A stretch of DNA of 64,000 nucleotides from JABFXX01 sp036489755 (GTDB lineage Bacteria > Myxococcota_A > Polyangia > Haliangiales > Haliangiaceae), in NCBI GenBank assembly GCA_036489755.1, contig DASXFD010000025.1:157079-221078 (forward strand), read 5' to 3'. Below are positions 45,178 to 52,861 of this stretch, piece by piece; position 1 is the stretch's first letter; every line of letters starts with the position of its first letter. Both the position numbers and the translations under genes were made by a program. The notes under the pieces are model-generated. The model was not told where the DNA came from. It searched no databases and was given only the letters and a program-made list of their open reading frames with translations.

Positions 45178-48042
45178 TCAGCGCGTCCAGCTCACGCGGA
45201 ACTCGCACAACGCGCCGCTGCCCGCGCACCGACACCTCGCGTGACCGGTCGCCACGTCTTTGGCGCCGGTCAGCTCGACGATGCGCTCGAGCTCCGCGCC
45301 GATCATGCTGCACACGTCGGCCGAGCCGGAGTAGCCGAGCAGCGTGACGCTCGCCTGGCCCGCGCCGACGCCGACGTCGACCTCGCCCCAATCGTGATAG
45401 CGCGGCCAGAACGTGGGCAGCGCGAGCAGCACGGTCTCGGCGGCGAGCGACGTCGGATCGGCGCCGAACAGCCGCGCGAACGTCGCGCTCATCGTGCCGC
45501 GGCCGACCTTGTGCGCGAACGAGCGGCCGTTCTTCGAAGCGCCTGGGATCAGGTCGCGCGCGTAGTCGAGCGCGCCGACGAGCTCGGTGAGGCCCAGCCA
45601 CGACAGCGGCGCGAGCGTCGCCGAAAACGCGTGCGCGAGGTCGGGCCGCTGCGACGCGAGCTTCGCCATGCCGGGCTCGCCGACATGGTGCTGGAGGATC
45701 CGCGACGCCACGCGCAGGTGCGCCGCGCGCACGCGGCCGATGATCTCGGGCTCCTTCGCTCGCAGCGGGATGACCTGCGAGACCTCTTCGATGCCTTGGG
45801 TCGGCGCGAGCACCGAGCGCACGGACTCGGCGATGACGTTGTCGTCGTCGACGACCGGCGGCATCTTGAGCTCGCCGCTCTGGCGCTCGAGCGCGCGGCC
45901 GAGCGCGAGCGCGAACGTCGACGCCGACGCCCATCGCTTCTTCGGCGCGGGCGACAGCGCCTTGAGGAGCACCGCATCGACGGCTTGCGACAACCCGGGC
46001 CGCAGCTGCGACGGCAAGGGCATCGGATCGTTGAGCTGGCGATGCACGACCTGCGGCGCGGAGCCCGATCCGAACGGCGGCCGCCCGGTGAGCAAGCAGT
46101 ACAGCGTTGCTGCAAGGCCGTAGACGTCGGTCGCCGGCGTGCCTTCTTGCTCGAGGAACGACTCCGGCGCGGCGAAGCCCGGTGTGCCGGCGGCGTCGCG
46201 CTGGTCGCCGGCCTTGACCGCGACACCGACGTCGACGAGCACGGCGCGGTCGCGCTCGCGGTCGAGCAGGACGTTGGCCGGCTTGACGTCGCGATGGATC
46301 AGGCCGAGCTGGTGCATCGCGTCGAGCGCGTCGCCGATCTCGAGCCCGATCTGCGCGACGGCTTCGGTCGGGAACCACTCGCGGCGCTCGAGTGTCGCGC
46401 GCAAGACTTCGCTGAGCGGCTGGCCCTCGACGAGCTCCATCACGAAGTAGACGTCGCCGGCGTGCTCGCCGAGCGCGTAGACCTGCACGAGGTTCTTGTG
46501 ATGCAGCGCCGCGAGGATGCCGGCCTCCGCGCGAAAGCGATCGACGAGCCCGCGATCGCTCGCGAGGTCCGAGCGCAGGACTTTGATCGCGACCGGCCGG
46601 CCGAGCCCGAGATCCTCGCCGCGATACACGACGCCCATCGCGCCGCGCGACAGCTCGTGCACCACACGGTACGTGCCGCCGAGCGTCGTGCCCGCCGACA
46701 CCGAGCTCGCGTCGATGCCGATGTCGGTGTCGTGCTGCTGGCGCTCGTCGGCCGGCACGATCTTGACGTCGCCGATCGGCGCGCTGCGCAGCCCGCCGTA
46801 ACAGCGCGCGAGCGCGGCCTCGCCGCTGCGCTCGCCGACGCCGAGCTCCGTCAGCACGGCGCGCATCTGCACCGGAATCGACACCGTTTCGACGCCGATC
46901 GGCTCGCCCTGGATGCGCTGGATGATCTTGCGCACGACGAGCGAGGCTTGTTCCGACGACGCGCCGACGAGCAGCACCGCGAGCTCGTCGCCGCCCGGGC
47001 GGCCCATCGCGTCGTTGCCGCGCACCGTCGCGCGCAATCGCGCCGCGACCTGCGCGAGCACTTCGTCGCCGGCTTTGTGGCCGTACTCGAGGTTGATGCG
47101 GCGCAACCCGACGATGTCGAGCAGGCCGAGCGTGAGCTTCTCGCTGCGCCGGTTCGCGGCGGCGACCTCGTGCGCGATCGTTTGCTCGAACGCGCCGCGC
47201 GCCATCGCGCCCGACAGCGGATCGTGCAGGCTCGCCGCGAGCAGCCGCTCGCCCTCCGCGACGATGCGGCGATGGCTCGTCAGCCACGACAGCTCGCGCG
47301 TCAGTCGCGCCGCGATCGCTTTGAGATCCGTTCGCTCGGCCGCGGTGAACCGGCGGCCCGAATCCGAGATGATCGCGACGAGCCCCGAAATCTCCGTCGG
47401 CGTCGACCGCAACGCATCGGCGATCACCGAGCGCGGCGCGTCGCCGCTGCACACCACGGTGCCGCTCGATGCCGCCGCGATGCGTGCCGCCGCCGCGATC
47501 GTCGCGCGGTAGCCCTCGGTCGGCGCCTCGCGGCCGAGCGTCGGCACCATCTGCGTGCCGTCCTTCCACCACACGATGCAGTCGTGCGCGGCAAACCCGT
47601 CGGCGACCGCGCGCAACGTCTCGGTCGCCGCGCCCGTGAGATCGACGAGCGACGTCGCGATCAACCCGCGCGCGCGTGCGAGGTCGAAGTCGGGCGACGT
47701 CGGCTCGGCATGCGTGATCGCCGACAGCGCCTCGGCCGAGAGCGGCGCGAGCAACACGCCCGCCGCGCCCGCGCTCGCCGCTGCACCCGCGACGCGCGCC
47801 GCATTCGTGCTGTCGCCGACGATCCAGCGCGGCGCGGCGCCCGCGGCGGCCGGCCCCAGATCGGGCGCGATGGCGGGTGGCACCAAGACGCCCATCACGT
47901 CGTCGGGCACGTCGCCGTCGATCGCGACCAGCTCGACGTCGGCTTGCTCGGCCGCGGCCGCGAGGTCCTCGATCAGCCGACCCGATGGGTCGAGCACACC
48001 GAGACGCTTCGCGGGCACATCGCACATGATAGCCCGGGCCAC
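45178..48042 (-). CDS. GGDEF / Ser-Thr protein kinase / DUF2378-like fusion
   Basis: 954 residues. N-terminal receiver- or GAF-like regions (about 10-260), a GGDEF domain (about 270-430) opening with HDPLSGAMARGAF and carrying GGDEL near 349-353, a eukaryotic-type kinase (about 458-725), and a C-terminal domain (about 770-950) that resembles the myxobacterial DUF2378/TIGR02265 family. Kinase: glycine loop SRGAMGVVY, VAIKVL lysine, HRDVKPANVLL (HRD near 584), then DVG where DFG is expected (near 605), and GTPGFAAPES. Activity of both catalytic domains is plausible but unproven. GTG at 48042 is used; an ATG five codons in (48027) is an alternative. No membrane helix. Confidence 0.85.
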   Translation of the reverse strand: MARAIMCDVPAKRLGVLDPSGRLIEDLAAAAEQADVELVAIDGDVPDDVMGVLVPPAIAPDLGPAAAGAAPRWIVGDSTNAARVAGAAASAGAAGVLLAPLSAEALSAITHAEPTSPDFDLARARGLIATSLVDLTGAATETLRAVADGFAAHDCIVWWKDGTQMVPTLGREAPTEGYRATIAAAARIAAASSGTVVCSGDAPRSVIADALRSTPTEISGLVAIISDSGRRFTAAERTDLKAIAARLTRELSWLTSHRRIVAEGERLLAASLHDPLSGAMARGAFEQTIAHEVAAANRRSEKLTLGLLDIVGLRRINLEYGHKAGDEVLAQVAARLRATVRGNDAMGRPGGDELAVLLVGASSEQASLVVRKIIQRIQGEPIGVETVSIPVQMRAVLTELGVGERSGEAALARCYGGLRSAPIGDVKIVPADERQQHDTDIGIDASSVSAGTTLGGTYRVVHELSRGAMGVVYRGEDLGLGRPVAIKVLRSDLASDRGLVDRFRAEAGILAALHHKNLVQVYALGEHAGDVYFVMELVEGQPLSEVLRATLERREWFPTEAVAQIGLEIGDALDAMHQLGLIHRDVKPANVLLDRERDRAVLVDVGVAVKAGDQRDAAGTPGFAAPESFLEQEGTPATDVYGLAATLYCLLTGRPPFGSGSAPQVVHRQLNDPMPLPSQLRPGLSQAVDAVLLKALSPAPKKRWASASTFALALGRALERQSGELKMPPVVDDDNVIAESVRSVLAPTQGIEEVSQVIPLRAKEPEIIGRVRAAHLRVASRILQHHVGEPGMAKLASQRPDLAHAFSATLAPLSWLGLTELVGALDYARDLIPGASKNGRSFAHKVGRGTMSATFARLFGADPTSLAAETVLLALPTFWPRYHDWGEVDVGVGAGQASVTLLGYSGSADVCSMIGAELERIVELTGAKDVATGHARCRCAGSGALCEFRVSWTR

Positions 48043-48080
48043 CTCGATCGTGTCGGCCGGTTCACGCAGTTTTCGAGGGC

Positions 48081-48086
48081 TACAAT
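48081..48086 (+). promoter_or_regulatory. Putative -10 (TACAAT) 6 nt before the next start
   Basis: TACAAT, CGAGGC, ATG at 48093. Same spacing as other single genes. Confidence 0.4.
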
Positions 48087-48092
48087 CGAGGC

Positions 48093-48494
48093 ATGCCGCG
48101 GCCGGTTCTGGACCCTCGCGTCACGTGGATCGAGGGCGACGTGCACGCCGGGCCCAACGAGCTGATCGGCGTGCTGGAGGTCCGCGGCGATGGCACGTGC
48201 CGGGCGGCGATCGCCGAGCGCGTTCGCGTCGATGGCCGCTGCCACATCCGGCTCGCGCGCACGGCGTGGCAGAGCAAGGACGCTCTCGAGACGCGCTGGT
48301 GGAGCCTCGTGTTCGACGGCAGTGGCAAGGTGTTCACCATTCGCAACGGCTCGTGCGGCGACAAGCTGCTGGCCGCCGACGTGCCGCGCGTCGTGAAGGC
48401 GCTCGAGTCGCTGCGGTTCGCGTCGCCGGGCACGATGCTGGCACTGGACGACGCGCCGGCCGTGTTTCCGTGGCGGCCGGAGCCACAACGGTAG
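48093..48494 (+). CDS. Hypothetical protein
   Basis: 133 residues, no signal and no membrane segment. A mixed alpha/beta pattern (ELIGVLEVRGDGTCRAAIAERV, RWWSLVFDGSGKVFTIRNGSCGD, VPRVVKALESLRF). I do not recognise it. Codon use is typical of the window and a promoter-like box precedes it, so it is probably real. Confidence 0.55.
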   Translation: MPRPVLDPRVTWIEGDVHAGPNELIGVLEVRGDGTCRAAIAERVRVDGRCHIRLARTAWQSKDALETRWWSLVFDGSGKVFTIRNGSCGDKLLAADVPRVVKALESLRFASPGTMLALDDAPAVFPWRPEPQR

Positions 48495-48600
48495 CTGAAA
48501 CCGCAGCCGTAGCTGAAGCCGCAGCCGTAGCCGTAGCCGAAACCGCAACCGCTGCCGCTGCCGCTGCCGCTTCCGTTCCCGCTGCCGCTGCCGCTTCGGT
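48495..48600. repeat. Degenerate GCCGCT/GCCGTA hexamer array between convergent genes
   Basis: About 100 bp of imperfect hexamers (GCCGTA, GCCGAA, GCCGCT, GCCGCA) after the stop at 48494. Read on the minus strand one frame gives Gly-Ser, then Gly-Tyr and Gly-Phe dipeptides, similar in kind to the GS linker coded at 26581. No start, signal or other domain is attached, so it seems non-coding now. Confidence 0.6.
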
Positions 48601-48608
48601 TGCGGCGC

Positions 48609-49232
48609 TTAGCGTGCGCGCGCAGCTCGCAGGGTCTCGGCGACCGCGGCGCGGATCGGCTTGAGATCGACGTGCTCGCTCGGTTGCGCCGCGTCGTCGC
48701 GCAATTCCACCTCGGGTTCGGCGCCGAACAGCGCGCGGGTGAAGCGCGGGTACAAGATGCGGCCGAGCAGGTCGACGGCGGCGCGGGTCGCGGTGCTCTT
48801 GGGCACAGCCAGTCGCTCGCGCAAGTACGTTGCGAGCCGGTCCTGCACGGTGCCGAAGATCGCCTCGTGGAACAGCGCGGCGCCGTCGGGGAACCGGCCG
48901 GCCTCGGCGAGTGTCAGCCGACACATCCGGATCGAGCGGTTCCAGATCATCGTTTCGAGAAATCGGCCGCAGAACAGCACGAGCGCGTGGTCGGGATCGT
49001 CGCCGTAATCGGCCGGGAATTTGAGGCGCGCCGCCAACAACCCGCGCGTGTAATCGATGATCGCGAGGAACAGCTTCTCCTTGTTTTCGAAGTGCGCGTA
49101 CAGCGTGCGTTTCGTGGTGTCGGCCTTTTCCGCGATCAGATCCATCGAAGCGCGGTCGAAGCCATGCGCCAAGAACACGTCCTTGGCAGCGGACAAGATG
49201 CGGTCGCGCAAGTCATCACCGCGCCGCTGCAC
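48609..49232 (-). CDS. TetR-family transcriptional repressor
   Basis: 207 residues, GTG start. An N-terminal HTH of TetR type: RDRILSAAKDVFLAHGFDRASMDLIAEKADTTKRTLYAHFENKEKLF (residues about 8-54, cut here only as a span). The C-terminal about 140 residues form the ligand/dimer domain with no recognised ligand. It faces the NmrA-type gene across 44 bp containing two palindromic sites, so it probably represses that gene and itself. Confidence 0.92.
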   Translation of the reverse strand: MQRRGDDLRDRILSAAKDVFLAHGFDRASMDLIAEKADTTKRTLYAHFENKEKLFLAIIDYTRGLLAARLKFPADYGDDPDHALVLFCGRFLETMIWNRSIRMCRLTLAEAGRFPDGAALFHEAIFGTVQDRLATYLRERLAVPKSTATRAAVDLLGRILYPRFTRALFGAEPEVELRDDAAQPSEHVDLKPIRAAVAETLRAARAR

Positions 49233-49247
49233 GATTGGCCCTTGCCA

Positions 49248-49270
49248 AAGTATACTTGACGGTATACTTA
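49248..49270. promoter_or_regulatory. Double GTATACTT operator in the TetR/NmrA divergent region
   Basis: AAGTATACTT (49248-49257, a perfect palindrome) and GGTATACTTA (49261-49270) are two copies of GTATACTT on adjacent helical faces. The second TATACT (49263-49268) is also the likely -10 of the NmrA-type gene, 8 nt before its ATG, and the first serves the tetR direction. TetR binding here would block both promoters. Confidence 0.6.
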
Positions 49271-49276
49271 GGTTTC

Positions 49277-50158
49277 ATGATCGTCGTGACCACCCCGACC
49301 GGCCAGATCGGCTCGCAACTCGTTCCCCATCTGCTCGCCGCCGGCGAACGCGTGCGCGTGATCGCACGCGACCCCACGAAGCTGTCACGGGCGGTTCGCG
49401 ATACGGTCGATGTCGTCGTCGGCAACGCGGACGATCCAGCGGTCATCGACCGGGCATTCACCGGAGCTGAAAGTGTGTTCTGGGTGGTGCCGCCCAATTT
49501 CCGCACGACAGATGTCACAGCGTACTACCTCTCGTTCACGCGCCCCGCGATCGATGCGATCAAGAAGCACGGCGTGAAGCGCGTCGTGAGCGTGTCGAGC
49601 CTCGGCCGGCATCTCGGCCGCAAGGCCGGCGTGATCGACGCTTCGCATGCAAAAGACGCGTTATTCGAGACCAGCGGCGCGGCGTTTCGCGGCTTGTGGT
49701 GCCCCGGCTTCATGGAAAACATGCTGCGCAACGTCCCGACGCTCAAGGCGCAGGGCGCGTTCTTCATGGCGGGCAAGCCAGACCTCGCGATGCCGCACGC
49801 CGCGACGCGGGACATCGCGGCGAGCGGCGCGAGGTTGCTGCTCGACAAGACGTGGACCGGTACCGGCGGCCTCGCGGTGCTCGGGCCCGAGGATCTGACG
49901 CTCGATGCGATGGCGGCGATCATGACCGACGTGCTCGGCGCGCCGATCCACTATCAGCAAGTGCCGGCCGCCTCGATCAGGGACGCGATGCTGAGCCGCG
50001 GCGCGACCGCCGCGATGGCCGATGGGCTGATCGAGATGACCGCCGCGATCGATCAAGGTTTGTACAACGCCGAACGCCGCACGCCGGAAAACACGACGCC
50101 GACCAGCTTCCGCCAGTGGTGCACCGAGGTGTTGAAGCCGGCGTTCCTCGCGACGTGA
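49277..50158 (+). CDS. NmrA-like NAD(P)-binding Rossmann protein
   Basis: 293 residues from the ATG at 49277 (the open frame starting at 49235 would run through the operator). An atypical short-chain dehydrogenase: IVVTTPTGQIGSQLVPHLLAAG is the G-x-x-G-x-x-x-x nucleotide loop, then VRVIARDP, ARAVR-type linker, VSVSSLGRH and the substrate region MENMLRNVPTL. Members include azoreductases, quinone reductases and redox sensors without enzyme activity. The TetR neighbour suggests induction by a small molecule, as for quinone or electrophile defence. Confidence 0.88.
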   Translation: MIVVTTPTGQIGSQLVPHLLAAGERVRVIARDPTKLSRAVRDTVDVVVGNADDPAVIDRAFTGAESVFWVVPPNFRTTDVTAYYLSFTRPAIDAIKKHGVKRVVSVSSLGRHLGRKAGVIDASHAKDALFETSGAAFRGLWCPGFMENMLRNVPTLKAQGAFFMAGKPDLAMPHAATRDIAASGARLLLDKTWTGTGGLAVLGPEDLTLDAMAAIMTDVLGAPIHYQQVPAASIRDAMLSRGATAAMADGLIEMTAAIDQGLYNAERRTPENTTPTSFRQWCTEVLKPAFLAT

Positions 50159-50180
50159 ACGTCGGGTCAGCGCGCTGCCG

Positions 50181-51383
50181 CTACGGCCGGAGCGCCGCGA
50201 TGCCGGGCAGGTCGAGGCCCTGCACGAACTCGAGCGATGCGCCGCCGCCCGTCGACACGTGCGTGACTTGGTCGGCGAGGCCGGCCTGCGCGATCGCCGC
50301 CGCCGAATCACCGCCGCCGACGACGGTCAACGCCAGCTTGTTCTCGGCGAGCGCCTTCGCGACCGCGACGGTGCCGGCCGCCCATTGCGGCTTCTCGAAC
50401 ACGCCCATCGGGCCGTTCCAAAAGATCGTGCGCGCGTCGCCGAGCACGCGGCGGAACAGCTCGATCGTGCCGGGACCGATGTCGAGCGCCATCTGGCCGT
50501 CGCCGAGCTGATCGACGCGCAGGTACGTCGGCGTCGCGTCGTCGAGCGAGCGCCCGACGCCGACGTCGGTCGGCAGGTTCACCGGAATCTTCTTCTCGCT
50601 CGCCTTGCGCAGGAAGTTGCGGGCGATCGGCAGCTTGTCCTTCTCGACCTTGCTCGCGCCGAGCGACTTGCCCTGCGCTTCGAGGAAGGTGTTCGCCATC
50701 GCGCCGCCGATCACGATGCCGTCGACGCGCTCGAGCAACGCGTCGAGGACCTCGATCTTGTCGGAGACCTTCGCGCCGCCGAGCACGGCGATGTACGGCC
50801 GGTCGACGTCGCCGAGCAGCCGCGATAGGACCGCGATCTCTTTCGCCATCACAAAGCCCGCGCCTTTTTCGGCGACGAACTTGACCATGCCCGAGGTCGA
50901 CGCGTGTGCGCGGTGCGCCGTGCCGAACGCGTCGTTGACGTACACGTCGCAGTACGACGCGAGCGTGCGCGCGAGGGTCTCGTCGTTCGCTTCTTCGCCC
51001 GGATGGAAGCGCAGGTTCTCGAGCATCGCGATCTCGCCGTCGCGCAGGTCGGAGACGACCTTGCGTGCACCGTCGCCGACCGGTTCGTCGGCGAGCGTGA
51101 CGTCTTGGCCGACGAGCTCGGCGAGCTTCGCCGCGACCGGCTCGAGCGATAGCGATGGCACGACCTTGCCGTCGGGACGGCCGAGGTGCGAGCCGAGCAC
51201 GATGCGCGCGCCACGCTTGATGAGGTGGTGGAGCGTCGGCAGCGTGGCGCGAATGCGCGCGTCGTCGGTCACCGCGTGCGTCTTCTTGTCCTGAGGCACG
51301 TTGTAGTCGACGCGCACGAACACGCGCTTGCCCTCGACCGCGAGCTGCTCGACGCTCTTGATGCCGTCCGGCAGCGTGGTCAC
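50181..51383 (-). CDS. pgk: Phosphoglycerate kinase
   Basis: 400 residues from the GTG at 51383 overlapping the gap stop (GTGA). It makes ATP from 1,3-bisphosphoglycerate in glycolysis. Seen: VRVDYNVPQD near the start, GSHLGRPDGK substrate-binding loop, FGTAHRAHAS, LGGAKVSDKIEVLD, and the nucleotide-binding NGPMGVFE and GGGDSAAA. Full length. Follows gap in an operon. Confidence 0.97.
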   Translation of the reverse strand: MTTLPDGIKSVEQLAVEGKRVFVRVDYNVPQDKKTHAVTDDARIRATLPTLHHLIKRGARIVLGSHLGRPDGKVVPSLSLEPVAAKLAELVGQDVTLADEPVGDGARKVVSDLRDGEIAMLENLRFHPGEEANDETLARTLASYCDVYVNDAFGTAHRAHASTSGMVKFVAEKGAGFVMAKEIAVLSRLLGDVDRPYIAVLGGAKVSDKIEVLDALLERVDGIVIGGAMANTFLEAQGKSLGASKVEKDKLPIARNFLRKASEKKIPVNLPTDVGVGRSLDDATPTYLRVDQLGDGQMALDIGPGTIELFRRVLGDARTIFWNGPMGVFEKPQWAAGTVAVAKALAENKLALTVVGGGDSAAAIAQAGLADQVTHVSTGGGASLEFVQGLDLPGIAALRP

Positions 51384-52390
51384 AGGCGCTCCGCCACGAA
51401 CTTCGCGACGTCGAACAAGCGCTGGCTGTAGCCCATCTCGTTGTCGTACCAGGCCATCACCTTGACCTGATCGTCGACCACCGTCGTCAGCGCGGAGTCG
51501 AGCGACGCCGAGTGCTTGTTGCCGATGTAGTCGCACGACACGAGCGGCTCGTCGACGACCTCGAGGATGCCCTTGAGCGGACCGTTCGCGGCCGCGCGCA
51601 TCGCGTCGTTGATCTGTTGGACCGTCGCGCGCTTGTCGAGACGCGCCGTGAGATCGACGAGCGAGACGTCGGGCGTCGGCACGCGGATCGACCAGCCGTC
51701 GAGCTTGCCGGCGAGCGCAGGGATGACTTCCTTGAGCGCCTTCGCGGCGCCGGTCGTCGTGGGGATCATCGACAGCGCGGCCGCGCGGGCGCGGCGCAGA
51801 TCCTTGTGGGGCAGGTCGAGGATCTGCTGGTCGTTCGTGTACGAGTGGATCGTCGTCATGATGCCGGAGACGATCCCGAAGCTCTCGTGCAGGACCTTGG
51901 CGACTGGCGCGAGGCAGTTCGTGGTGCACGACGCGTTCGAGATCACGTGGTGCTCGGCCGGCTTGTAGGCATCGGTGTTGATGCCCATGCAGAGCGTGAC
52001 GTCCTGGCCCTTCGCGGGCGCCGAGATGATCACCTTCTTCGCGCCGCCCTTCGCGAGGTGCTTGCTGGCGTTCTCCTTGTCGACGAAGCGGCCGGTCGAC
52101 TCGATCACGATGTCGATGCCGTTGCCCTTCCAGTCGATCGCGGCCGGATCTTTTTCGGCGCTGACCTTGACGTGGTTATTGTCGAACGCGATCGCGTTGT
52201 CCTTGACCTCGACCGCGTGCGGAAACTTGCCGTGGATCGAGTCGTGGCGGAGCAGATGCGCGAGCGTCTTGAGATCGGTCAGATCGTTGACGAGCACGAG
52301 CTCGAACGTCTGCGGCGAGTCGACCATGCAGCGCACGAAGCCGCGACCGATACGCCCGAAGCCATTGATGCCGATGCGGACCTTTGCCAT
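51380..52390 (-). CDS. gap: Glyceraldehyde-3-phosphate dehydrogenase, type I
   Basis: 336 residues. It oxidises glyceraldehyde-3-phosphate with NAD. NINGFGRIGR-type loop GINGFGRIGRGFVR at 8-21, catalytic cysteine in SNASCTTNCLAP (near residue 152), and WYDNEMGYSQRLFDVAKF at the end. The leader is only GCGCGC after a TAGGGT box, so translation may be leaderless. Coupled to pgk. Confidence 0.97.
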   Translation of the reverse strand: MAKVRIGINGFGRIGRGFVRCMVDSPQTFELVLVNDLTDLKTLAHLLRHDSIHGKFPHAVEVKDNAIAFDNNHVKVSAEKDPAAIDWKGNGIDIVIESTGRFVDKENASKHLAKGGAKKVIISAPAKGQDVTLCMGINTDAYKPAEHHVISNASCTTNCLAPVAKVLHESFGIVSGIMTTIHSYTNDQQILDLPHKDLRRARAAALSMIPTTTGAAKALKEVIPALAGKLDGWSIRVPTPDVSLVDLTARLDKRATVQQINDAMRAAANGPLKGILEVVDEPLVSCDYIGNKHSASLDSALTTVVDDQVKVMAWYDNEMGYSQRLFDVAKFVAERL

Positions 52391-52396
52391 GCGCGC

Positions 52397-52402
52397 ACCC
52401 TA
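52397..52402 (-). promoter_or_regulatory. Putative -10 (TAGGGT) for a leaderless gap transcript
   Basis: Minus strand: TAGGGT, GCGCGC, ATG. The spacer is identical to those at manC, malQ and DUF192. Confidence 0.5.
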
Positions 52403-52442
52403 GATCAGGGCACGGCACTGCGCCACCCGGCCGCGCGTTGCC

Positions 52443-52637
52443 TTAGGCAACGTGCTGAGACTTCGCGATGCCCGTTGCGGACTCGCGGGTCGACAGCATC
52501 TTCGACGTCACTTCCGAAATCAGCTCGGTAGCAAGTGCGACGATCTGCTTCTCGTCGAAGCCTTGCGCCTCGAGATCGCGGTAGATCGACTTGGCCAGGA
52601 TCTTTACCGCGCGGGCTTTGGCTTCACGGTCGCTCAT
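52443..52637 (-). CDS. Small helical protein, unknown function
   Basis: 64 residues, ATG start. Charged and helical (AKARAVKILAKSIYRDLEAQGFDEKQIVALATELISEV pattern over residues 6-43), no signal or membrane helix, no cysteines. The shape is that of small DNA- or protein-binding helical proteins, but I recognise no family. Its stop lies in a small inverted repeat (GTTGCCT/TAGGCAAC) at 52437-52451. It sits 52 nt upstream of gap. Confidence 0.6.
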   Translation of the reverse strand: MSDREAKARAVKILAKSIYRDLEAQGFDEKQIVALATELISEVTSKMLSTRESATGIAKSQHVA

Positions 52638-52861
52638 AGTAATCGGGGCTCGGCTACAGCACTGTATGTGCCAGCTCGGTCACACGCGTAACCACGCGGA
52701 AGTCCATCGGGGATCACGCGTTACTGAGTCGCTCGGGGTCCACTCGCCTGTGTAACACCCCACCTAGCGCGTAGCGGAGTACGCACTCGGTCGGACCAGT
52801 GACCGAATCTGTTCGTTGCGCAGGTTCGTCCGCGACTGCTACGTGGCTCGCGGTTCGACAG
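52638..52861. other. Intergenic region between the small gene and the HExxH protein gene
   Basis: 224 bp of lower GC content. Two direct repeats of CACGCGT(A/T)AC occur (around 52683 and 52715). No RNA gene or convincing promoter is recognised. Confidence 0.4.

Noticed and set aside
45241..48165. 974-codon plus-strand frame opposite the GGDEF/kinase fusion
   Set aside because: Antisense shadow; the minus strand has intact kinase and GGDEF motifs while this frame is low-complexity Arg/Ala/Asp.
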